Shown here piece after piece: positions 18,869-25,826 of a DNA stretch of 64,000 nt. The stretch spans positions 682,001 to 746,000 of the forward strand of contig NZ_CP077172.1 of the NCBI RefSeq assembly GCF_050231725.1, in the 5' to 3' direction. Numbering within the stretch: the stretch's first letter is position 1; every line of letters begins with the position of its first letter. Source of the stretch: Fusobacterium nucleatum_L (GTDB lineage: Bacteria > Fusobacteriota > Fusobacteriia > Fusobacteriales > Fusobacteriaceae). A program made the translations under genes and the position numbers. Below the pieces are notes generated by a model. That model ran no database searches and had not been told where the DNA came from. It saw only the letters and a program-made list of their open reading frames with translations.

Positions 18869-19732
18869 ATGAGAATATATATTTGTGATGCTTTTAGTTC
18901 TAAAATTTTTAAAGGAAATCAAGCTGGAGTTGTAATATTAGATGATAAAGAAGCTTACCCTGATGAAATTTTAATGAAAAATATTGCTGCTGAATTAAAA
19001 CATTCAGAAACCGCTTTTGTAAAGAAGATAGATGATAAAAAATTTAAAATTAGATACTTTACCCCAACTGAAGAAGTAGAATTATGTGGTCATGCTACCA
19101 TCTCTGTTTTTTCTGTTTTAAGAAAGTTAAGCATAGTAGCTATTGATAAATACATTGCTGAAACATTAGCTGGGGATTTAGAAATAGTTGTTGATAAAGA
19201 TTTTATATGGATGGATATGGCCACTCCTAAAATAGAATATGTATTTAATTTAGATGAAATTAAAGAAATCTATTCTGCATTTAACTTGGATACAAGTCAA
19301 GCTCCTAAAGATTTAATGCCTAAAATTGTAAATACAGGTTTAAGTGATATTATTATTCCTATTGAAAATAAAGAAACTTTGGATAGCTTTGTTATGAATA
19401 AAGAAAAAGTGATAGAAATTTCAAAAAAATATAAGGTTGTAGGGGCTCATTTATTCACAATTGATAAAAATAAAAAAGTAACTGCTTTTTGTAGGAATAT
19501 TGCTCCCCTAGTTGGTATAGATGAAGAGTGTGCAACAGGTACTTCAAATGGTGCTTTAACTCATTATTTAAAAGATTATAATATCATTTCAACACAAGAT
19601 ATAAATACGTTTATTCAAGGAGAAGCTATGAATAAAACTTCAACTATATTAAGTAGATATAAAGAAGATAGAATGACTATACAAGTTGGTGGTAATGCAG
19701 TAATTTCTTTTGAATGTAATTTTATTAATTAA
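18869..19732 (+). CDS. PhzF-family isomerase/epimerase
   Basis: A 287-residue protein of the PhzF/diaminopimelate-epimerase fold. Conserved motifs are FKGNQAGVV near residue 14, SETAFV with the catalytic Glu47, LCGHATI, and the C-terminal ECATGTSNGAL. Members isomerise trans-2,3-dihydro-3-hydroxyanthranilate in phenazine synthesis, but most bacterial homologues, as here with no phenazine genes nearby, have unknown small-molecule substrates. It stands alone with its own promoter and an AGGAGG site, and is followed by a structured RNA element (19752-19827). Confidence 0.88.
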   Translation: MRIYICDAFSSKIFKGNQAGVVILDDKEAYPDEILMKNIAAELKHSETAFVKKIDDKKFKIRYFTPTEEVELCGHATISVFSVLRKLSIVAIDKYIAETLAGDLEIVVDKDFIWMDMATPKIEYVFNLDEIKEIYSAFNLDTSQAPKDLMPKIVNTGLSDIIIPIENKETLDSFVMNKEKVIEISKKYKVVGAHLFTIDKNKKVTAFCRNIAPLVGIDEECATGTSNGALTHYLKDYNIISTQDINTFIQGEAMNKTSTILSRYKEDRMTIQVGGNAVISFECNFIN

Positions 19733-19751
19733 ATTTTATAATTTCTAAATA

Positions 19752-19827
19752 AGATTACTGCGACGTCCTATAATGTTGAAAGAGCCTTTGGTGAGCTCTA
19801 GAAACATTATAGGCTGTCAAGTAATCT
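19752..19827 (+). ncRNA. Structured RNA element, copy A (3' side of phzF)
   Basis: The 76-nt sequence folds into one long interrupted helix: P1 8 bp (19752-19759 with 19820-19827), P1b 3 bp (GAC/GTC), P2 11 bp (19767-19777 with 19803-19813) and P3 (AGAGC/GCTCT, 19781-19785 with 19795-19799). A 75-nt relative occurs at 47620-47694, with the same loops but different, still paired P1 bases. It lies between the convergent phzF and livF stops. No T-run follows, so it is not a classical terminator. The strand is inferred from a G-U pair in copy B that would be A-C on the other strand. Function unknown. Confidence 0.65.
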
Positions 19828-19831
19828 ATAA

Positions 19832-20545
19832 TTATCCACCAAGATAAGCTTTCTTTACTCTATCGTTATGTAATAAATCTTTTGCATTTCCTTCAAGAAC
19901 TATTTCTCCTGTTTCAATGACATAGGCTCTATCAGAAATAGAAAGTGCCATCTTAGCATTTTGTTCTACTAATAAAATAGTAGTCCCTTTTTCTTTTAAT
20001 TGTTTTATAACTTCAAATATTTCTTTAACAAATAGTGGTGAAAGACCCATTGATGGCTCATCTAAAATCAAAAGTTTAGGTCTACTCATCAAAGCTCTTC
20101 CCATAGCAAGCATCTGTTGTTCTCCACCAGACAATGTTCCTGCTAATTGATTTTTTCTTTCAGACATTCTAGGAAAAACTTTATAGAAGTTTGCTCTATC
20201 CTGTTCTTTTTTCTCAGCACTGTCCTTTATAGTAAACTGCCCTAATTTTAAATTATCTTTAACAGCAAGTTTTGAAAAAATTCTTCTTCCTTCTGGAACT
20301 TGTGCTATTCCTAATTTACAAATATTATGTGCTTTTTCTTTTAAAAGATCTTTTCCCTCAAATATTATAGAACCACTTTTAGGAGTTATAAGTCCAGATA
20401 TTGTTTGTAATGTTGTTGTCTTCCCTGCACCATTAGCTCCTATGATAGATACAACTTCTCCTTCATTAATTTCTAAAGAAATTCCTTTAAGAGCTTGTAT
20501 ATTATCATAAAAAACTTGTAGGTCTTTTACTTCTAACATTGCCAT
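19832..20545 (-). CDS. livF: Branched-chain amino-acid ABC transporter ATPase LivF
   Basis: A 237-residue ABC ATPase with Walker A GANGAGKTT (residues about 36-44), signature motif LSGGEQQ and Walker B LLILDEPSMGLSP. The SMGLSP extension and QVPEGRRIF are typical of LivF rather than LivG. It energises import of leucine, isoleucine and valine with LivG on the inner face of the cytoplasmic membrane. It is the last gene of the livJHMGF run; its start shares one base with the livG stop codon. Confidence 0.96.
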   Translation of the reverse strand: MAMLEVKDLQVFYDNIQALKGISLEINEGEVVSIIGANGAGKTTTLQTISGLITPKSGSIIFEGKDLLKEKAHNICKLGIAQVPEGRRIFSKLAVKDNLKLGQFTIKDSAEKKEQDRANFYKVFPRMSERKNQLAGTLSGGEQQMLAMGRALMSRPKLLILDEPSMGLSPLFVKEIFEVIKQLKEKGTTILLVEQNAKMALSISDRAYVIETGEIVLEGNAKDLLHNDRVKKAYLGG

Positions 20546-21327
20546 TATTCATCTTCCTCCTTACCTAAATATGCTTCTACAACTTGTGGATTATTTATAA
20601 CTTCATTAGGCTTTCCACTTGCTAATATTTTTCCATAATTTAGAACAAGCAATCTCTCACAGATACCAAGTACCAACTTCATATCATGTTCTATAAGTAA
20701 AACTGCTATTCCAAATTTATCACGAATTAATTTTATAGTATTCATTAAATCTTCTGTTTCTTTTGGATTCATTCCTGCTGCAGGTTCATCTAAAAGAAGA
20801 ATTTTTGGTTCTGTTGCCATAGCTCTTGCAATTTCTAATTTTCTTTGCTCCCCATAAGGAAGATTTCCAGCATGCATATTTGCATACTTATCTAAATCAA
20901 ATATTTTTAAAAGAGCCATTGCTTTTTCTCTTGCTTCTTTTTCTTCTCTCCAATAACTAGGCAAACGAAGCATTCCTGTTAAAATCCCATATTTCATACG
21001 GAAATTATATGCAGCAACCACATTATCTAAAACTGATAAATACTTGAATAGTCTTATGTTTTGGAAAGTACGAGCCAAACCTTTTTTTACAAGAGCAGAT
21101 GTTGAAGTTTTAATAACATTCTCTCCATCTAGTCTATATTCTCCTGAATTTGCATTATATACACCTGTCAAAATATTGAATACTGTTGTTTTTCCTGCTC
21201 CATTAGGTCCTATTAAACCAATTAATTCTCCCGAATTTATTTCTAAATTAAAGTTATCAACTGCCTTTAAGGCTCCAAAACTAATTGATATATTTTTTGC
21301 AACTAAAAGAGGTTTATTATTTTCCAT
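20545..21327 (-). CDS. livG: Branched-chain amino-acid ABC transporter ATPase LivG
   Basis: A 260-residue ABC ATPase with Walker A GPNGAGKTT, the LivG-specific FQNIRLFKYLSVLDNVVAA segment, and LPYGEQRKLEIARA as signature region. Walker B is LLLDEPAAGMNP. It overlaps the livM 3' end by 11 nt, indicating translational coupling. Confidence 0.96.
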   Translation of the reverse strand: MENNKPLLVAKNISISFGALKAVDNFNLEINSGELIGLIGPNGAGKTTVFNILTGVYNANSGEYRLDGENVIKTSTSALVKKGLARTFQNIRLFKYLSVLDNVVAAYNFRMKYGILTGMLRLPSYWREEKEAREKAMALLKIFDLDKYANMHAGNLPYGEQRKLEIARAMATEPKILLLDEPAAGMNPKETEDLMNTIKLIRDKFGIAVLLIEHDMKLVLGICERLLVLNYGKILASGKPNEVINNPQVVEAYLGKEEDE

Positions 21328-22297
21328 TTATTTCACCTCTTTTCAATTTTTTAGTAAAATATAAAATTACTTTACTTATTTGAAACTCTTCTCTACCAAG
21401 AAGTCCTTTTGGTCTAAACAACATCATTATAATTAAAATTAATGGATAAACTATCATTCTGTATTCTGCAAAACTTCTCAAAACTTCTGGTAAAATAGTA
21501 AGAACTATCGCTGATAATATTGAACCTGTGAAACTTCCCATTCCTCCAAGTACAACCATAACAAGTATATTTATTGAATAATTATAATCAAATTGTTTTG
21601 CTCCTAAAATCCCTAAATTATGTGCATAAATTCCACCTGCTATACCAGCGAATACTGCTGATAGTACAAAGGCAAAAGTTTTATAATATGTTGTATTTAT
21701 TCCAGAAGCTCCACTTGCTATCTCATCTTCACGAATAGCTAAGACTGCTCTACCATGTCTACTTGTCATAACTGAATACATAAATATAACTGATAATATT
21801 GTTATAACATATATCAAAGTAAAATTATTTACTCTTGGTATTCCTGTTAAGCCTTGAGCCCCACCTGTAAATTTAAAATATTCAATTAATACTCTTATAA
21901 TTTCTCCAAAGGCTAGAGTTATAATTGCAAGATAATCTCCTGTAAGCCTTAAAGCCGGTATTCCTATTATAAAACCTATGATTCCTGCTACAATTCCCCC
22001 AATTATTAAAGCTACAACATAACCTGGATAGCCTGAAAGAAGACCTGACTTAGTTAAAAGTGCTGCTGTATATGCACCTATTGACATAAAACCTGCATGT
22101 CCTAAGGTAATTTGCCCCAAACAACCAACTGTAACATTTAAACTTGCTGCTAAAATTACATTTATTAAAATTAATATTAAAATTCCAATCTGATATCTAC
22201 TTATGAATCCTGAATTTATTAAAGAGAATAATATAAAATAAAGAACTATTAATAGTACATAAGTAGTTATATAACTTAATTTTTTATTCTTATCCAT
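21317..22297 (-). CDS. livM: Branched-chain amino-acid ABC transporter permease LivM
   Basis: A 326-residue membrane permease with the LivM signature GQITLGHAGFMSIGAYTAAL and the region ALRLTGDYLAIITLAFGEIIR, both characteristic of this subunit. It pairs with LivH. The start and the livH stop share one base. The C-terminal tail after RPKGLLGREE is basic and cytosolic. Confidence 0.96.
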   Translation of the reverse strand: MDKNKKLSYITTYVLLIVLYFILFSLINSGFISRYQIGILILILINVILAASLNVTVGCLGQITLGHAGFMSIGAYTAALLTKSGLLSGYPGYVVALIIGGIVAGIIGFIIGIPALRLTGDYLAIITLAFGEIIRVLIEYFKFTGGAQGLTGIPRVNNFTLIYVITILSVIFMYSVMTSRHGRAVLAIREDEIASGASGINTTYYKTFAFVLSAVFAGIAGGIYAHNLGILGAKQFDYNYSINILVMVVLGGMGSFTGSILSAIVLTILPEVLRSFAEYRMIVYPLILIIMMLFRPKGLLGREEFQISKVILYFTKKLKRGEINGK

Positions 22298-23184
22298 TAT
22301 ACTTTCTCCTTTATATTTTTTCCAAGTATTCCTGTAGGTTTAAATAATAAAACTATAATTAATATTGAAAATACAAAAGCATCTGCAAGTTGTGATGATA
22401 GATATGCTCTTGTTAAACTTTCAACGATTCCTAATATAAATCCTCCTAAAACAGCACCTGGTAGTATTCCAATTCCACCTAAGACTGCTGCAACAAAGGC
22501 TTTTATTCCAAGCATTGAACCCATTAAAGGTTGTATTTGTGGATAAGCTGAAACATATAATACAGAACCAACTGCTGCAAGTCCACTACCTATTGCAAAT
22601 GTTAATTGTATTGTTCTATCAACATTTATCCCAACTAATTCAGAAGCTGCATAGTCTTGGCTTGTTGCTATCATAGCTTTTCCATATTTAGTTTTCTTCA
22701 TAAATAATTGTAAAGCTACTGATAAAATAAGTGTTGTAAGTATAGTTACAACAGCTCCAAAACTGATATTTATTCCATTTCCAAAAGATATTGGTCCTTG
22801 AGTAAAAATTTTAGGAAATGATCTTGTATTTGGTGTAAATATTTTCATAAAAACATTTTCTAAAAACAAACTAACTCCAATAGCAGTTATTAAATTTGAT
22901 ATTCTTGGTGAATTTCTAAGTGGTCTATACGCTATTCTTTCAGCTAAGCAACCTATAACTGCACAAATAACTATTGCAGGAATAACTGTTGCCCAAACTG
23001 GTAAACCTAATGATGAAAATAATGGAATTGAAAAAAGTGATGTATATGCTCCTATCATTATAATATCACCATGTGCAAAGTTAATAAGTTGAGCTATACC
23101 GTACACCATTGTATATCCTAAGGATACTAAGGCATAGATACTTCCTATTTGCAAACCATTAATTATTTGAAGTAAAAACTCCAT
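22297..23184 (-). CDS. livH: Branched-chain amino-acid ABC transporter permease LivH
   Basis: A 295-residue permease with about eight hydrophobic segments and the LivH motif LVSLGYTMVYGIAQLINFAHGDIIMIGAYTS near the N-terminus, plus AVLGGIGILPGAVLGG. It is separated from the binding-protein gene by 212 nt holding a weak hairpin, which may lower permease expression relative to the binding protein. Confidence 0.96.
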   Translation of the reverse strand: MEFLLQIINGLQIGSIYALVSLGYTMVYGIAQLINFAHGDIIMIGAYTSLFSIPLFSSLGLPVWATVIPAIVICAVIGCLAERIAYRPLRNSPRISNLITAIGVSLFLENVFMKIFTPNTRSFPKIFTQGPISFGNGINISFGAVVTILTTLILSVALQLFMKKTKYGKAMIATSQDYAASELVGINVDRTIQLTFAIGSGLAAVGSVLYVSAYPQIQPLMGSMLGIKAFVAAVLGGIGILPGAVLGGFILGIVESLTRAYLSSQLADAFVFSILIIVLLFKPTGILGKNIKEKV

Positions 23185-23211
23185 TTTACCCTCCCATATT
23201 TCTATATCTAA

Positions 23212-23235
23212 AAAGATAAAACAACCTCTATCTTT
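23212..23235 (-). terminator. Weak hairpin between livJ and livH (attenuator or RNA end)
   Basis: In the minus-strand transcript AAAGATA (23235-23229) can pair with TATCTTT (23218-23212), followed by a few more T. Such partial terminators between binding protein and permease genes are common in ABC operons. The rest of the 212-nt gap shows only a small AAAGC/GCTTT hairpin. Confidence 0.3.
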
Positions 23236-23396
23236 ATTTCATACTTACTCATCTAATTAAAGCTTAGTAGCTTTATAATTATTGCAATTCTATATGTGAG
23301 TGTCTCTAGCAATAAATTTATAACTTTAAACTCAAATTTTTAGTAAGCTATTCATTTTATAAAGCAGAAGTTGTTTTTTATCCTTTTATCTCAATC

Positions 23397-24548
23397 TTAT
23401 TTTGACACTACTGAATCAAATGTATAATCCCCATTTGCTATTTTAATTATAGTTATACTCTTTACAGGGTTATTCTTTTCATCAAATGTTAATTGTCCTG
23501 TGATTCCTTCAAATTGAATTTCTTTTATAGCTTTAGTTACTGCTTCTTTATCTGTAGTTCCTGCTTTTTCTATTGCTGCTTTTAAAATATATGCTGCATC
23601 ATAACTTAAAGCAGAGAATGCAGATGGTTCATCATTATATTTTTCTTTATAGTTTTTAATAAAGTTTTGTATATTTTCATTAGTATCTTTTGTTGAGTAG
23701 TGGTTAGCAAAATATACATCTTCTATTGCTGCATAAGAAGATGGATCAACTGTTTTTACAACTCCATCCCAACCATCAGAACCAACTATAACTGATTTTA
23801 AACCAACTTCTCTTGCTTGTATAGAAATTAATCCATCTTGTTCATAGTAATCAGGTATAAATAACACATCTGGATTTTTTTGAGCAATTTTTGTAAGTTG
23901 AGCTCTGAAATCTTTATCCCCATCAGAATAACCTTCTCTAGCTACAACTTCAATTCCTTGTTTTTCAGCTTCTCCTACAAATGCGTTTGCAACTCCATCA
24001 GAGTAGTCACTTGAGTTATTAGAAATAACAGCTACTGTCTTTGCTCCTAATTTATCTTTAGTGAATTTTGCTAAAACTTCACCTTGGTATGGGTCTGTGA
24101 AACATACTCTGAATACATTAGATCCTGCTTCTGTGATATTAAGTTGAGTTCCAGTTGGTGTTATCATTGGAATACCATCTTGTGCTGCTACTTCTGCTAC
24201 TGCAACACTTGGTTTTGAAGTAATATCTCCAACTAATGCAACCATTCCCCAATCAACTAATTTATTATAAGCATTTACAGCTTCTGTTGAATCTCCTTTT
24301 TCATCTAATAGATTTAGTTCTATTTGTTTTCCAAGTATTCCACCATTTGCATTTATTTCATCAACAGCCAATTTTAATCCATTAGTTGCTGACACTCCAT
24401 AAATAGCAACAGCTCCTGTTAATGGTCCCATAGCTCCAATTTTTATTGTTTCAGCTTCTGCTGCTGGTTTGTCTGCTGCCTTTTCTCCTCCACAAGCCGC
24501 TAGTAAAAGTGAAGCGCCTAATAATGTAGTTAATAATTTTTTCTTCAT
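23397..24548 (-). CDS. livJ: Branched-chain amino-acid binding lipoprotein LivJ/LivK
   Basis: A 383-residue periplasmic binding protein (type I fold). Its signal peptide MKKKLLTTLLGASLLLAACG has a lipobox LAAC with Cys19, so it is probably lipidated. The mature part begins with IKIGAMGPLTGAVAIYGVS and contains the ligand loop typical of Leu/Ile/Val binding proteins. An upstream TTG in frame (24563) would absorb the ribosome site GGAGGAGA, so ATG 24548 is the start. As first gene of the liv run it captures substrate for LivHMGF. Confidence 0.95.
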   Translation of the reverse strand: MKKKLLTTLLGASLLLAACGGEKAADKPAAEAETIKIGAMGPLTGAVAIYGVSATNGLKLAVDEINANGGILGKQIELNLLDEKGDSTEAVNAYNKLVDWGMVALVGDITSKPSVAVAEVAAQDGIPMITPTGTQLNITEAGSNVFRVCFTDPYQGEVLAKFTKDKLGAKTVAVISNNSSDYSDGVANAFVGEAEKQGIEVVAREGYSDGDKDFRAQLTKIAQKNPDVLFIPDYYEQDGLISIQAREVGLKSVIVGSDGWDGVVKTVDPSSYAAIEDVYFANHYSTKDTNENIQNFIKNYKEKYNDEPSAFSALSYDAAYILKAAIEKAGTTDKEAVTKAIKEIQFEGITGQLTFDEKNNPVKSITIIKIANGDYTFDSVVSK

Positions 24549-24648
24549 TCTATTCTCCTCCAAAATTTAATGTTTTAATATTTAAGGCATACTATATCAA
24601 AAAAACAAAAAAAAGTAAAGTATTTTTTTAATATTTTTGTATCAATAA

Positions 24649-24676
24649 AAAAGACAGTTTATTTTAACTGCCTTTT
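24649..24676 (-). terminator. Second (back-up) terminator after the permuted tRNA-like RNA
   Basis: Minus-strand AAAAGGCAGTT pairs with AACTGTCTTTT (one G-U) across 6 nt and is followed by more T. It lies downstream of the hairpin at 24701-24725 and upstream of the livJ leader, insulating livJ from the RNA gene. Confidence 0.6.
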
Positions 24677-24700
24677 CTATTACTTTTTATTTATTTTCAT

Positions 24701-24936
24701 AAAAAGAGTTGGATTTCCAACTCTTAATAGTGTGTGCAGGTTAGTATTACTTTATACTATATGCTACCATTACACCATATCACCGCAAACAACACCTGCA
24801 CATATAATCATTAAATATACCATTTCTATCCCTCCTAGTATTTTTAATACATCATATATTATTCCAGAAATAGCTGACTCTACTATGATTTTGGTGATAC
24901 TTGGAATCGAACCAAGACCTGTTGTAAACATCTCAT
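24701..24936 (-). ncRNA. Stand-alone RNA with circularly permuted tRNA-like domain
   Basis: Reading the minus strand, the 3' half of a tRNA comes first: a perfect T-arm CTTGG-TTCGATT-CCAAG (24916-24900) and acceptor strand TATCACC (24899-24893). After a 108-nt linker the 5' half follows: acceptor strand GGTGATA (24784-24778, all 7 bp pair), TG, and D-arm GTGT-AATGGTA-GCAT with the canonical GG and A's. Next is an anticodon-like hairpin TAGTA/TACTA with an 8-nt loop. ACCTG (24741-24737) can pair with CAGGT (24921-24917), so both RNA ends close a helix where a variable arm would be. A TATAAT -10 box lies at 24948-24943. A 9-bp hairpin plus T-run (24725-24701) ends the transcript, about 236 nt. 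No CCA is encoded. Bacterial Y RNAs (YrlA) have such permuted tRNA mimicry, but no Ro60-type gene is in the window. Confidence 0.65.
24770..24823 (-). CDS. 17-codon ORF inside the permuted tRNA-like RNA
   Basis: Within the linker between the two tRNA-like halves, AGGAGG (24836-24831) sits 7 nt before an ATG. The reading frame encodes a mostly hydrophobic peptide, MVYLMIICAGVVCGDMV, and stops with TAA inside the D-arm sequence. The ribosome site is as good as those of the real genes here. The peptide looks membrane-active. It could be a leader or toxin-like peptide, or a chance ORF; the tRNA-like fold and translation would exclude each other on the same molecule. Confidence 0.4.
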   Translation of the reverse strand: MVYLMIICAGVVCGDMV

Positions 24937-24999
24937 GTTTGTATTATATTACTTTTTAGCTAAAAATAAAAACTTTATTTCTAACATTGTTTTAAAATT

Positions 25000-25782
25000 C
25001 TATTTTTCCTTATAAATATGTATAGCATTAGCTTGATGTAATGGAGTTACAGTTAAATCTGTAATTTGAATTTTTTCTGGTAAGTTTACTACATAAGCTA
25101 TTGTGTCTGCTATATCTTCTGCATATAATGGTTCTATTCCTTTATAAACATTATCAGCCTTTGTTTTGTCACCTTTAAATCTTATCAAACTAAATTCTGT
25201 ATCTACAAGCCCAGGTTTTATATTAGTAATTTTTATTTTCTTATCTATAAGTTCCGATCTCATTGCATCACTTATTGCTCTCACTGCAAATTTTGTTGCA
25301 CAATAAATACTTCCATTTGGATATGCTATTTCTCCTGCAACAGAACCTATATTAACGACTGTACAAACTTTATCTGTTGCTATCATAAGCGGAATAATAG
25401 TATTAGCAATATATGTAAAACCTTTTATATTAGTATCAACCATTCTATCAACATCTTCCATATCATATTCATAGAATTTTTCAAGTCCAACTGCAAGTCC
25501 TGCGTTATTAACTAATATATCAATTTTCTTCCACTCATCATCCAATGAATTTATATTTTTTAAAACATCACTATAGTTTCTGACATCAAAAACTAAATTT
25601 TTAACTTTAATTCTATGTTGTTTTTCAAGATTATCTTTTAACTCATTTAAAATATTTTCTCTTCTAGCACATAGAATTAAATTTACTCCCATCTGTGCTA
25701 ATTTTTCTGCTGTTGCTTTTCCTATTCCACTACTTGCTCCTGAAATAAATGCAATTTTCCCTTTAACACGATTTTCTTCCAT
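25000..25782 (-). CDS. Short-chain dehydrogenase/reductase (SDR)
   Basis: A 260-residue classical SDR with the cofactor motif GASSGIGKAT, NNAG near residue 93, and the catalytic Ser and Tyr-x-x-x-Lys in NIGSVAGEIAYPNGSIYCATK. Arg residues after the first beta strand (CARRE) favour NADP(H). Overall it resembles YdfG-type 3-hydroxy-acid dehydrogenases, which oxidise L-serine, L-allo-threonine or 3-hydroxypropionate, but the substrate is not fixed by the sequence. It has an AGGAGG ribosome site and no obvious operon partner. Confidence 0.88.
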   Translation of the reverse strand: MEENRVKGKIAFISGASSGIGKATAEKLAQMGVNLILCARRENILNELKDNLEKQHRIKVKNLVFDVRNYSDVLKNINSLDDEWKKIDILVNNAGLAVGLEKFYEYDMEDVDRMVDTNIKGFTYIANTIIPLMIATDKVCTVVNIGSVAGEIAYPNGSIYCATKFAVRAISDAMRSELIDKKIKITNIKPGLVDTEFSLIRFKGDKTKADNVYKGIEPLYAEDIADTIAYVVNLPEKIQITDLTVTPLHQANAIHIYKEK

Positions 25783-25826
25783 AAAATCCCTCCTATACCT
25801 TAACTTTAATGTAATTATTTTGGTGA

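Noticed and set aside
24742..24916. Interpretation as an ordinary tRNA gene
   Set aside because: The 3' half precedes the 5' half on the same strand and the anticodon-like loop has 8 nt without the conserved U33.
24701..24936. Interpretation as tmRNA (ssrA)
   Set aside because: The halves are in permuted order, a normal D-stem is present and no tag ending in ALAA follows; the small ORF has its own ribosome site.
24732..24959. Plus-strand 75-codon ORF over the tRNA-like region
   Set aside because: It is the antisense of the T-arm, linker ORF and D-arm, has no ribosome site and unremarkable composition.
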